From Salarias fasciatus (taxonomy: Eukaryota > Chordata > Actinopteri > Blenniiformes > Blenniidae): 64,000 nt of DNA. Below the pieces are notes generated by a model. That model searched no databases. It had not been told where the DNA came from and was given only the letters and a program-made list of their open reading frames with translations. The stretch spans positions 16,273,586 to 16,337,585 of the forward strand of contig NC_043751.1 of NCBI RefSeq assembly GCF_902148845.1, given 5' to 3'. This document shows, piece by piece, positions 13,823 to 31,915 of this stretch (positions are counted from its first letter, which is position 1; each line of letters begins with the position of its first letter). The position numbers and the translations under genes are program-made.

Positions 13823-16203
13823 TCAGAAGTGTAAATAAAATGCAGATTCATAGCATGTGGAGACAGGAAGGGGAGGAAGAGATCTCAGGGAGAAACTCTG
13901 GAGATCCATCTTTGTAACACTGTTATGCTCAACACTTGGCATCAAGACATGGTTTTCCACAACTGTCCCCTGTCCAGCAAACGCCACTTTCTCAGTTCTG
14001 TGCACCTGCAAACAAACAAACAGAAAATCAGTTATGAATCTAGAGGACATGTTTGGGATTCAAATACACATAATTCAAGTTGTATAATCTCCCAGTCCTT
14101 AATGAACACACATTTTCAGAACTACACATAAACAGATGCTATCCTGCTATGCTCAGTTGTAAACACACATTAATGTTACCCTGAATATAAAGGGACATGT
14201 GCAGCAGGTGTTCATGAGTTTAGTTCGACCACAGAGACTCACCTCTCCCCACTTTTGTGACTGAACACAGTAAGAAGTCACTACATTCTCGGAGTTGTTC
14301 CCACCGATCACCAGCAGCCTGTCAGTGCTCCCCAAGAAGTAAAGAGTAGGAAGGTCCACATCTGCTCTTGTGAGGGTGGGGAGCAGTTCGGACCAAGAAT
14401 CTGTAAGACAGAGGTGAACACTTTGTGCTGAGTAGAAAAGAGGGTTGTCCAGAGGTAAGTTTCTTTTCTGCACCTTGCTGTGTGTCATATTGCAGCAACA
14501 GTTTCTCTCCAGTCCTCTGGATGCTCCCCAGCACGTAAACACAGCGTCCAAGGCTGGTGGCGAGGGGCACGTCATGGGACAAGGACATGGTGAACTGGAA
14601 GTCAATGAGCGGCAGCGACGAAACAAACCTGAAACGAAATTCATTCAGACAAATGAAGGAAGCCGAAAAGGATCAAGTAAAACACACACCTGGTTAAACA
14701 ACAAGGACACACACCTCCACGAGTCTTCCCATGGATCATAGCGCTCTACGGCGGTATAAAGAGCCGTGCTGGAGTCGGGAGTGACCAGAGAGTCCAGGTA
14801 CCAGCCCCCCACAGCATAGATACAGCCCTCACAGGCCACGGCGCTGAAGTGCCGTCTGTGCTGTGGAAGCAACAGATGGCGGTGACGTTCACTGGAGTTA
14901 CATAAATGAATGAAGAAGACAAGAGCAAATTCAACACAGAAAAGAAGGCCTCAGAACAACATTTTAAGTCCTGTATTACCTTTATCAGAGGAGATGTGGC
15001 GGTCCACGTGTCAGTGAGGGGGTTGTACCGGAAGGAGGCCATCCTGAACTCCCAGCCTCTCTTCTCTCGCTGCCTGTAGCCTCCTATGATGTACAGGTAG
15101 TTATAAAGCACCACTGTAGTGAAACACCATTTATCGGCCCTGAAGGGGAACTCTGCGATCGGGCGCCAGTCTCCACCCTCCTCTGATCCTGCCAGTGTGA
15201 GTACGTGTCGGGCTCTTTCTGTTTCCGGGTCTTTCCAAGTGGTCAAGTTCTCTTTCCTCAGACTGCAGACGCGTCGTTCCCCTTGCGTCCTCAAGTAAAC
15301 AACGTCCTCTTTATCCTCGTCGTTCAGACATCTGAGACAGATCAGCCTCAGCGGCACAGCACAAACAGACTTCAGGGATCAAAACACTGCATACCTGATG
15401 ACATGTGGCAACTCCAGCAGGTTTCTACTCAGGTAAGTCAGGACAGTCGCCTTCATCTCGGCACAGCAGATTTCCTGAGCCAGACTCAGGTATGACAGGC
15501 AGTTGGACGCCCTGAGCTTTTCTGCCAGGACAGACAGGCACTTCAGGAGGAAGTCTTCAGCCAGGAGATAGCTGCTGACCTCCAGTCAGAGGGAGCAACA
15601 GAGCAAAGCAACGTGTGAGATGCTCTTTACAGACAGAAGAATAGCCACCGACTGTTCATTTCCCTGCATACCTGGATGTGTTCTCCTAACTGCTCCACAG
15701 GGATTTTAAAATGATCATGGAAGGAGAACTGAAGGAGATTGTAAAAGATCGAAGACGACACGTGATCCAGGTGAATCAAGCTCTCTGAGGTCTCTCTCAT
15801 TCTGGACTGGGACAAGGCCCGGAAGTACTCGCTGCTCTGGGAAAGCCTTTGAAGGTCCACCTAATAAATCAATCATTCAGCCAAGCTGTTCCATCTGATT
15901 GGTCTGTTGCTGTTTGACATGCATTGCTGAGCGAACGCCATCTTTACTCACATGAAAGGTGTGTGTGCTGGTTTGGACAGTCACCTTGGTTTCGTCTCCA
16001 TCTCCCGGGCAGAATGTGCGGAGCGCCTCATTGGTTTTCCACTCGTCTGAGTCCGCCTCACGTGAGTCAGTCTCTGTGATACCTGAGATTACTATCCAAC
16101 GGTCGGCTTCTGGAAAAACACCTAAAAGTATTCTGAGGCCATATTTCAACCATAAGATTAACCAGTCCAAGAGTATAAGAAAGCACTGTGTTAGAGGCTT
16201 CAT
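13823..16203 (-). CDS. BTB-BACK-kelch protein (KLHL family, paralogue unresolved)
   Basis: Eight exons in frame (15952-16203, 15672-15860, 15395-15579, 14980-15331, 14715-14860, 14474-14628, 14243-14400, 13823-14005) give 539 residues. A BTB domain starts near residue 70, with the typical SSEYFRALSQSRMRE. A BACK region follows (about 145-215), then kelch blades marked by YLYIIGGY, CIYAVGGW, CVYVLGS and LLVIGGN, each followed by a W. Such proteins usually recruit substrates to cullin-3 ubiquitin ligases; that role is inferred from family. The chosen start (Met at 16203, A at -3) puts a strongly hydrophobic segment (about residues 4-27) before the BTB domain, which is unusual. Alternatively an acceptor at 16122 joins an upstream exon near 16268-16351. 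Human 22q13.33 has the kelch gene KLHDC7B near CPT1B, but this protein has a full BTB domain, so I give no symbol. Confidence 0.8.
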
Positions 16204-18088
16204 CTTACTGGCGGAGCCTAAAACAGGCAGTGGTGTCCTCTGTAAAGGTTGTATGTTAGTTTCAAGGTTCAATCACTGAGTCCACCATAAAAGAAGAGCC
16301 GGTCCCTCCAAAGAATTCGAAGAACCTCTGCATAACGGAAACATAGGCTGGTCAATGTTATTCATGCCCTGCTGGCTGCAGTCCCTTCCCCTGCCCTCAC
16401 TCTGTCACAGGCTTTTAAAAACAACAAACACCGAAACAGCAGTGGAAGATCTACGACTACATTCCAGTAGTGGTGAAAAAAAAAAGAGCTTGGAAAGTCT
16501 TCAGCTTTAAAATATCCAGTTTGTTTTGCACCAGATTCACTGGACTGGAGACCGTCCCTCGTTGTTTTTCGCCGTGTCGTTCCTTCTGGTCTATTCTTGG
16601 CTCATAGAGGCGGGACCACCGTCAGACCTCTGCAATCCAACACTGTCCTGCACCTCATCACAAACCCCTCAGCTCTCTCTGCACTTACAACTTCCTGCTC
16701 ATCAAAACTTGCTAACAAAGGTTGGAAGATTATGCAAAATGCACTTTATTGCAAAAAGTATCAGCTGATCGCATTTCTTTTACAAATAAAAGAAGAAGAC
16801 AACATACAATAAACAAGTCATGTTTATTACCTTTTACATGATCTTTTTCTAGTGCAAATAGGACCAACACAATACAGACATGCTCCAACATAATCGACAG
16901 ACGCTGCCAACAGTTTGATATTTAATGAATGGTTGATTCTTACTTGTACTGATGCGGCAATGTGTAAACCAAACATGAGGAAACCGTAAATAATATTAGT
17001 ACCTTCACTATTATCATGGAGGCATTTTAAATAAAGACAAATCATCACGCAAGAGTTTAAGCACAGCTTCCAGAAAATAACAATTAGAAAAAAAACAAAA
17101 AAAACAACACTTCCAATTCACTTCCAATTTCAAACAATACAGCTAAAAACACATGAATCCAAGGGAGATTTACATTAATCTTTCTATTGTTAATGAATTC
17201 ATGAACTTGTGTCAGATTAAATTTTAAAGAGACGACATTTGACCTGATGAAAGTTCAGATTTTTGTATATTCGGTTATTCAAAGTTACTGTTATTGGTGA
17301 AGAGAAAAACAAAACTTACAATTAAATAAAAGGTTTGATCAGACAGACTCACACTGTGACAGGAGGGAGATAAAGTACATTGTTAATAGCAACAAAAAAC
17401 AATAGAACAAAAAACTTTGAAAGTATTGTGCTCATTAAACTTTCTACACTGCTAGTGTATTAAACAACCTTCTACTATTTTCACACAAATAAAACTTCAT
17501 GTGATGGACGGGGTGGCGTTAACTCAGAAATTAAAAACTTCCTTTCCTCACAGGATACGTTAGAGTCAGCCCTTCTGGAACCTATGCAGGAAAAACTTCA
17601 CAAAGGAAATGTGAGGTAGAGTAACCTAAAACACTTAAAGCAACAAGCTATAGAAAAACCTTCTTTAAAAAAGTCGTTAGTATTAGTTCAGTGTCTGGAA
17701 ACTACACATACAGTGACAGATGTACAGTGTGTATCAACAAGACATCAGAAATGAAACCAGCAAACTAAAGACTCAAGCAGAACAAAGTAAAAATGTGGTC
17801 CAAAGAAATGAAGTGCATCTAAGAATGGCTCGATTGACTGAAAATAACATTCGCCCTGCACCTACAGCTCGACTTTACACCGAGGACGTTGGAGCGTCAG
17901 AAAACAATCTGATTGCTTAAAGGCTTCATCTTTGAATGCATTTTTGCTTTTACTTACTCAAACCATAGCTTGTCATGAACTGACCTGCATAATTTCAGTA
18001 GGAAATAGCTGGAAAAATCCCTGGTAGAAACCGAAGATAAGCTTGAATATCAATAAAAACGAATACATTCTGATTACAGTTGTGGAAT
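16204..18088 (-). other. Region between kelch gene and chkb; probable chkb 3' UTR
   Basis: There is no coding evidence. The section at 16204-16450 holds the kelch promoter or a further 5' exon. From about 16740 to 18088 the sequence is AT-rich and uninterrupted up to the chkb stop. TTTATT at about 16743 gives a minus-strand AATAAA that would make a roughly 1.35-kb chkb 3' UTR. In human the CHKB transcript is known to read through into CPT1B; here the kelch gene lies in that path. Confidence 0.4.
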
Positions 18089-24288
<6,200 letters not shown>

Positions 24289-27252
24289 CGTGAGTTTCCG
24301 GCTGAGGAGTGAAGGAGCACCGCTGTGAAATGTCGGTTGGAGTCGGAGGGAGGGGCTCGCTGACACACGCAGTCCTCCGGTAAAGCCGCTTAACCGGAAA
24401 AGCCAAACATAGCGGGATGGTCGGAAACGCATGGAGAAGCGGCTGACGGTGACTAATATAAAATATTCAGATTGCTGTAGGGCTCGTGGCTGGCTCACGG
24501 ACCTTTCTTCACCCAATCATATTCCAGGAAGACGCTCACCGGCCGATCTGATTGGCTGTTACTGGATCATAAACATTTACGTCATCATCCTGTTCGCTGG
24601 TGGTTTCTGGGAAGTGAAGTGTTCAGGGCCACGTAGGCGTCGACATGCCGGTATCGATCTGGAGTCAGTCAATACTTTTTGGAGTAGAACCTTGGAATTC
24701 AAGTCACGAGAGACAAGAGGAGGACTTCATCTTAGGATTCCATTCCCTGCGAAGTCCATTGTTTTTCCAACGATGTAGGTGAAAGCATTTGGCCCTTTTG
24801 CATTTTCATCTCATTTTTTTAATCATATTTACACATATAGTTAAGAAAAAATTGCTATGTTTCTGGTATTTCAGTAATAATTAGAGGGGAAAAAAGGGCC
24901 ACTAATTTTAAACCACATTAAAATTGAAACAACTTAAAAAATGTGAAACAGCTAAAATTGCTTTCAGAATTGATAAATATGGGACATGAAGGAAAATTGT
25001 CCCTCGAGCCAATAGATGGTGGTATTCACATAAGGTTTGCCTTGATATCAAGAGTGGGAGCTTTGTCTCAGTTAATGGTCAAAACTCAGAAAAAAAGAAA
25101 AAGAAAAAAACTAGGTAGTCAGACAAAAAATTTGAGCTACCATGCAGGCATATTCAGTAGCATAAAATGACATTCACTTGCAAAATGCGACTGGCAACTG
25201 CCCATTTCGATTGCTGCTCGGGACACATCATCTGGAGTATACACTTGAATCATCGGGTGTTTTGGCCTTTCAGTGTGAGACACCCTCAACAAAGGTGGCC
25301 AACAGCAGTCTGAACTTGTGTCCAGTTTCAAATCATGAGAACTGCATAATTTTTAAATGCCACAGCAACCCACGGGACTAAGCATGGCAGGGGGGGCGTT
25401 CTCTTCCTGAGTCATGCCAGTCAACTCAAGGGTGAACAAAATGTATCAAAATTTCTAATACAATATTTCATTACATTAGGCTAAAGGCTAAACACGAACA
25501 GAGTCAAAACAATTAAAATGTCTAAAACGAATCAAAAATCACTCCCAAGTCTGTACACATACCTACGTTTCTAAATTGTAGTTATGAAACCTCATAAATG
25601 GAGCTCACTATAATTGTTTACAAATAGAAAATACAGTTTTCCATATAAAACATTCATAGCTGTGTAACCAGGATTGACCATGGTTTTGGACATCAGACAA
25701 ATTTTATTTGGTGCAAAGCAAGAAAAATGGTCAGCTCAGACTCCTGCATATGGTGTTATGCAACATTTACTGAATACGCACAAAAGCAGAAAACAGGACA
25801 GGTCTCAAAACAAACATAGATGGATGGATATTTTCCCCTTTTTTATAAATGAAAAAATAACTAAGCAACACAAACAAAAACAATGCCTCTCCAATGCCAA
25901 GAATACAGTGAACTTTCTCAGTGACTGCTGCCTTTTAACTTTCACCAAATGTAATAAGAGACTCACCCTCCTTCACATTAAAGCTGCCATCCCCGTACAT
26001 CTTACTCAAAACCACAGTGGTTGCACAAAAGTGGTTGCAGGGTAGTGCAATTACAGTAAGTATAAAGAGTAAGCATTTGAAAACACACACACTGATATAA
26101 TACTTTTATTATCCGAATAAAATCTTTAGTAAGCCTCATCAAATTTAATCAAGAATTGTTATGAGAAGCTGATGGGCGATACAAAAAGTTAAGATTAGTA
26201 TAGGATAGAATAGAATAGAATAGAATAGAATAGAATAGAAATACTTAGTTAACCCCAGAGACAAATTCCTTATATGGATATTTTTAAACTGTTCATAGGT
26301 GACAGATCAACAAATTGATGCTTACTTCATAACTGTTGCTATTTTATTTATTTGGTATTTTGATATCAGACCGATCTGCTTAATGAATTGTCAAAATGTG
26401 AGTGGTTTATGAGGATTTCAGCTCTCATGTCTTCATTTGAAATCATGTGAGTTGTGGCAAATGCTTTTCTTTTAGTCACTATGTGAGGGTCTAACAGAGC
26501 CTGTATGTCCTTCCAAAGCAGAGCAGTGAGAAAAGGTGACATGAAGGGCTGATGAAGTTGACCTTCTTTGCAGTCGGACAGGGTAAAAACTTCAGGTTAA
26601 TAGCTGTTGTAGATGTAATTTTTTCCTACTAGAAACACTGTTTCAAGGCATGCTATTGCTCGCTCTAATTTCTTCTGATTTACATCCTTTACAATGTCAT
26701 TATTATGACAATGTTGCTGAAGAAGTTTAATTTAAAATTAAACACTTGGAGGACATATCCTTTAGGGGGATGATAACTTTGGTCAGGGGTGACACTCTGA
26801 CACACCAATGCTGAGTCTATGCTAATTTGGGAATTTGAAGGCACCAGTATAACTTTGAATGTGCTCACCCAATTCCAGCAACTTTTCTATTTTTCACAAT
26901 TAAAAAAAAAAAAAAAACTTTGAACAGCCCCCACAACTTTTTCAATTTTGTGGAACATCCTCCTGAACTTTTTTTTTTTTTTTTTTTTTAAATTGAAATC
27001 ATTTTAATAATTACTTACAAATAACATTCTCTAGGACTGCAAGCTACTATCTGACATTTATGATAAATATGAGAAATAAAATATTTAATCACCAATAAAA
27101 GTACATTTATCTGAAACAGTTGGGATTGTAGGGAAGGAATAAAAAAACAGACAACACAATCCGCAAATTAAGGTTTTACTTGAAGTTCAGATATTTTTAG
27201 AAACCCTCAGGAACATGTATTTCATAAGAATATTCTTCTGGCACGTTGGCAT
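24289..27252. other. Intergenic between chkb and choriogenin H-like gene
   Basis: 24289-24620 is the GC-rich chkb promoter. From 24780 the sequence is AT-rich with no credible coding frame. At 26200-26241 there is an (AATAG)n microsatellite followed by 'ACCCCAGAGACAAATTCC', which resembles the tail of a fish LINE/SINE. Poly(A) and poly(T) runs lie at 26901-26918 and 26970-26990. Nothing else was recognised. Confidence 0.5.
26200..26241 (+). repeat. (AATAG)n microsatellite
   Basis: About eight near-perfect copies of a 5-base unit (GATAG at first, then AATAG) directly precede a LINE/SINE-tail-like sequence. Pentamer runs at the 3' tail are common for such elements. Confidence 0.8.
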
Positions 27253-27258
27253 TTTATT
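27253..27258 (-). terminator. Poly(A) signal overlapping the choriogenin H-like stop codon
   Basis: On the minus strand the last codons read ACT GAA TAA AAT, so AATAAA includes the stop codon TAA. The 3' UTR would be only a few tens of bases. Very short 3' UTRs of this kind are known for vertebrate zona pellucida genes. Confidence 0.75.
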
Positions 27259-29897
27259 CAGTTTGCTCAGAGATGACAATCAGCCCGCTGCTGGCCACAG
27301 CCGTCTCCTGCCGAAGGGTTTTCTTCAGAGAAGCACCAATCTCTCTCCCTGTGTGCAAAATTATGGTCAGTTGCAGTCACACATAAATTTATTTATGGGG
27401 TATTTAAAAGCATATTTCCTTTCATATTTGTTGATCATTGCACCTTGAAAAGTTTTAAAATATTAATGCCAAAAATTGCATTATTTGTGATGGTGGTCTA
27501 GTTTTCTGTGTAAAAATTTGTCAAAAATAGAGTTTGCAGGGTTCCAAAAAACACTGCGTCGATGACACAGTTGCTACTTACTCTTTCTGAAGCATCGAGG
27601 TTCACAGTTATTTGCGGGGGTACGTTGGCACACACTTGTTTCACAGTGGATATATATCTAGCAATGAAAAACAGTATTTTGTTTAAGAATTCGATACTGA
27701 AAACTGTTTTGTGTAAAACATTGCAAATCACATAGTTAATGAGGCGATTTACATTTTCGTTGAGAGGTACCGCTCCGTCTGGGTTTGCTTGTGTTGCTTT
27801 CTTGCCGGTATTGGTACCAGGTCCAACAGATACAAAAGTGAACATCTTGAACTCAAAACGTCTGTAATGGCTTGGGAACTCAAGTCCTGACCCTGCACCC
27901 ACAGGGATCAGAGTTGTTTGGTAACGATCATCAACATAAGGGCACCTATAATCACAGGATAGGGTAAACAGTACAGACTGATTAAAAAAAAAAAAGAAAG
28001 AAAGAAGAAGAAAAATCTCCCTAAGTTTCCAAATCAGGTAACATTTACTCTTACCCATTAACCAGCAAGTCCCACTGAGGAAGGCTGTAAGGATTGGAGT
28101 CAGCAGTTGCCCAACATCTCCCAAGAGTCAGGACAAGGTTGGGATCAGTCCTGTCAGCCAGGTACACATCAACATAAACAGGATCCCTGAGCACCTTTCT
28201 GATAGGGTAGTCATTGAGCCCGTAAAAGGAAGTGTAGGCCACATCCGCTGTTCCAAAGAGAAAAAGAAAAACAAAAGAAAAGAATGGTTGGCAACACAGT
28301 CACCCCAAAATGAGATTCATCACAGAAATCAGAACTGTGACGCTGACCTTCAACACAGCCTTTCAAGTTACACTGTCCACTGCCCAATCTGAGCTCCACA
28401 TTCAGGGGACCAGCAACTGCTACCGGTTGTGGTGCAGGAACGGGCAGAATCTCAATGACCAAAGCTTCGACTGAAGTACCAATATATCTGCACTGGACAG
28501 ACAGGCTGAAACAAGATATAAAGTTAATTGCAGTCAGTAGAGTTATTTGAGTGAAATTTGGCTTGTAAAATCTGAGGACTGATCTGTTTTGTCATGTTCT
28601 TCAGTACTTAAACCTTGGATGTATTTAACATATTCAAATGAAGACGTACTCAAAGTAGGTGTCCCTGGTGATGAATCCATTAGGTCCACTGAGCACTCCG
28701 TAAGAGGAGGTCAGCCTGTTCTCGTAGACAATAACACCAGGCTCCTCCTAGAGGATTGTGACAGGATTTTAAAGTGTTACTACTTAAAAAAAAATATAGA
28801 AGTAGAAGACAGGCGTTACATGAGCCCCAATCCTCACCGACTGGACAGTGCCACAGGCAGTTACAGGGAACTGATAGATGGCAAAAGCTGACGAGGTACC
28901 CACTGGACCACATTCTGGACCAGTTCCAAGGAAAGAAAGTGACTCCAAATCAATGTTTGGTAGGGTGGCGTCTCTGGCAACAACCACAATGAACTGGGCA
29001 TCCTTGGTGCACTGAAGAGTTACTAAGACAAACAAAGTAGAAAAAAAAAAAAACAAGAAATTTAAGCTAAAAAAAAAACTTTTCCATCAAATTTGGGTTG
29101 TATATCTAAGACAGCTGAAAAAGGGAAATATAGCTGAATACAATAGAAATACTTTGACAAAAAAAAAATGGAAGAAGTCGAATAGAAGTTAAAATATCAA
29201 TACAGCATAATGAAATTAAATCAAGTAAAATTAAATGTCAGTATATATAGGGTTAAGCTGAGTGGTAACTGGTGTAAGCAACAAAGAATGAAATGAACAG
29301 ATAATCAAAACGAACATTATATACAGGAAGGAGTTAGAGACTGATGGCCGCAGGAATGAAGGCTCTCCTGTACAGGTATGTTGGTAGACCTGTTAATGAA
29401 GGCACTCCTGCTGTTTACCAGGACATCATAGAGATAATAATACATAAGGATTACTTACCATATTTGCCGTAGTAGCATGTGCGCCCATCAAAGCAGCAGC
29501 TGAGAGCCCCACAATCTGTTGCAGAAATGCCTGGTGGGCCACATTGTATCTTGTAGTTCTCAGGCACTTCACAGGTGTGAAAGGTCTCTGTTACCTGAGG
29601 GACTGCCGGTGGTGGATTTTTCGGAGGATTTTGAGGAGTTTGAGGATTTTGAGGATAGGGATTACTGGGCTTCTTTGGAGGCGTTGAAGGTTTTTGAGGG
29701 TTTTGTGGTGGAGGGGGTGGAGGGGGTGGAGGGTGAGGCTTCTGAGGCCGTGAAGAGGTCGGAGGCTTCTGCGGGTTCTGAGGATTCGGAGGACGGTATT
29801 GGGGAACTTGAGGAAATTTGGGATCCCCCCATTGGGCACTAGCCAGACAGCCAAACAGGCCAACCGCCAGAAGACAACAAACGAGCTTCATTGCCAT
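27254..29897 (-). CDS. Choriogenin H-like egg-envelope protein (ZP1/ZPB type)
   Basis: This is a structural protein of the fish egg envelope, typically made in liver under oestrogen or in the oocyte. Eight exons (29459-29897, 28838-29022, 28650-28747, 28348-28505, 28055-28247, 27753-27945, 27582-27657, 27254-27348) give 478 residues. Order: signal peptide (KLVCCLLAVGLFGCLASA, then QWGDP); a Pro/Gln/Asn/Lys-rich tract (about 30-100) with PQNPQKP-like repeats and a run of Pro; a trefoil (P-type) domain with six Cys (about 110-145); a ZP domain (about 149-435); and a furin-type RKRR after CEPRCF, where ZP proteins are cut before assembly. The trefoil plus ZP layout defines the ZP1/ZPB class, called choriogenin H in medaka. 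The start at 29897 has G at -3; another Met follows two codons later. The next ZP gene is head to head at 32651. Confidence 0.92.
29327..29430. repeat. Possible LINE-derived fragment in choriogenin H-like intron 1
   Basis: Sequence such as 'GACTGATGGCCGCAGGAATGAAGG' followed by 'CTCTCCTGTA' resembles a stretch common in fish LINE copies read antisense. It is short and diverged, so this is a weak call. Confidence 0.3.
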
Positions 29898-29966
29898 GTC
29901 CTCACAGCATGCAGAGACTGTCAAGAACACCAGATGCTGCGGAGTTTGGGTTGCAAGTGTGCTGCT

Positions 29967-29973
29967 TTTTATA
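29967..29973 (-). promoter_or_regulatory. TATA box, choriogenin H-like gene
   Basis: TATAAAA on the minus strand lies 70-76 bases before the ATG, which leaves a short leader of about 40-45 bases. This is typical spacing for ZP genes. Confidence 0.75.
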
Positions 29974-30169
29974 AGGTGCAGGGATTACTGACCTGTTGAA
30001 ATTCCGTGTATTGTTTGTTGGCCAATCAAATGTTGCTGCTGCTGGTTGGTCTGTGGATGCCCTGAAGAGATAACAGCTGATCCAAAGAGTAAACAGTTTT
30101 TTTTTTAACTAATCCTAAATGGATAAATTCTGTTCTGTTTAAACAATTGCCAAACAGAAACCTTCATAA

Positions 30170-30182
30170 GGTCTCAGTGACC
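30170..30182 (-). promoter_or_regulatory. Oestrogen-response-element-like palindrome (GGTCTCAGTGACC)
   Basis: This 13-bp site differs from the consensus GGTCAnnnTGACC at one base. It is about 273 bp before the choriogenin H-like ATG and about 200 bp before its TATA box. Medaka choriogenin promoters are known to be oestrogen-controlled. Function here is inference. Confidence 0.5.
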
Positions 30183-31229
30183 TCAGTGACAACGTGGCGG
30201 TCACATGCTGAGCAAATATCATTTCTTATCTTTAAATTTGGCATGGTAGCTGCTTCACAGCAAAATGAAGTCTGACCGTATTTTCCCATAAAATGACATG
30301 AGGAGAAAAAGCAGGTCATGATGTTCCGTGTAGAAGCAACATTATTATTTAATTCATTATCGACAACACACAACTTTGTTTTGGACTCATTGAGGTGTGA
30401 GTACCCAGTACCCACAACTGCAGTATGCAGCTTTGAACCGTGAAAATAACCAGATAATCTCAGAAGTGGAAAAGCATTTGGATAAAATAAGATATAAAAA
30501 AAAAATCAGTTGAATGAGGTTATCTAATCAAAAAAATGTCCTGTATTGAGTCAGCACTAGACCATTTGTTTTTCTCTGCCATAGAAAAAAATTGTTAGAA
30601 TATGCCAAACAAATACTAGAAAAAAGAATGTGGATTACATTAAAAAATGGATAGAACCAGGTTCAAAGCTATTTCATTTCACTGATATTTTTAATTGAAC
30701 TGAAACTTTTAAATGAATAATTGAAAAAAAAATATTTCAACCCACAAGCGTAACAAGCAAAACTAATAGTTAAATGCATACTTAGATGTTTGTGTTCCAG
30801 TAATCACAGAGTGCATTTTCAATACAAAGGAAAAATATGCTCCACCATCCAAGTTTCCTTTAATTTTACACTGGGTCCACACTTTCCAGTTCTGCCTTAT
30901 CTGTATCCAAATGTTAAGATATGATATTTGGATTCAGGCTCACTTGGATAGCTATGAAAAAATAAACCTTGATGCAGAAGTAGAAAAAGGGCAACATACC
31001 ATACATACTCCACCAAATATTAAATTATGCATGATAATACAACTAATTTCATAATAATGATGCTTTGTATTCAAATACCAGACACATTACATAAACTGCA
31101 CACCTAAAAATCACATTTCTTCCCAAAATGTTTTATATGAGAAAAAAAGTGCATTTTTTGATTAGAGGTCAAGACATTAAATCCAGAAATAGAAATTAAG
31201 TGCAAGAGCAAAAGAGGCCTTTGAAAGCA

Positions 31230-31505
31230 AAACTGAGATGCTTGGTAAATGTACTACACTTAAATAGTGCTTTTTACCCTGCACTGACAGAGCCCAAAGC
31301 GCTATACATTACATTATCACATTCACCCATTCACACACACATTCACTCACCAGTGGAGGTGGCTGCCATGCAAGGCACTCAATCCGTCCACTGGGGCCAA
31401 CTTAAGGTTAGGTGTCTTGCCCAAGGACACTTCAACATTCAGACAGGGGGAGACAGGAATCAAACTGACAACCTCCCGATTATGAGATGACCGCTCACGA
31501 TCAGG
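31230..31505 (+). repeat. Dispersed teleost repeat ('AAAGCGCT...CCAAGGACACTT' type)
   Basis: Landmarks occur in order: 'CCCAAAGCGCTATACATTAC', 'CACATTCACCCATTCACAC', 'TGGCTGCCATGCAAGGCACT', 'TTAGGTGTCTTGCCCAAGG', 'ACACTTCAACATTC', and 'GAATCAAACTGACAACCTCC'. Together they match a repeat I know from many fish genomes. The family name is not recalled with certainty. It does not code for protein. Confidence 0.65.
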
Positions 31506-31689
31506 AGCAGGATTAATACTGCAACAACACATCATCAGTAGGTTAAAACTAACCTGTCTCCCGACGGTCTAAACCCAAAAAAACATTGTAATCGGGGGTG
31601 TGATCGGAGTGGAGCGGTGTGGCGTGCGGCACGCAGAGCGGTGCGCGCATGCCACACGGGCCCGTATCGGCGGGCCTGCCCAACTATGT

Positions 31690-31915
31690 CAAAGACTGCC
31701 CTATCTCTCAATGATAAAGAATCCTTTAAAAAATTCCTGGATCCAGACAGTGATCATCACCAAAATTTAATGGATTCTAAGTTAGCCCAAGACCCATCTT
31801 TCCACAAAGTTTCATTGCAATTGTCCATAACTTTTTCCGTAATATTGCTAACAAACCAACCAACCAAAAACCAACAAACCGACGTGATTACATAACCTCC
31901 TTGGCGGAGGTAACT
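31690..31915 (+). repeat. Dispersed repeat ending 'CCTCCTTGGCGGAGGTAA'
   Basis: The stretch 'AATTCCTGGATCCAGACAGTG', 'GTCCATAACTTTTTCCGTAA', 'TTGCTAACAAACCAACCAAC' and the end 'ACATAACCTCCTTGGCGGAGG' match a repeat widespread in fish and some invertebrates. The end of the element is probably at about 31912. GC-rich sequence at 31590-31690 directly before it may be part of the same insertion. Confidence 0.6.
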
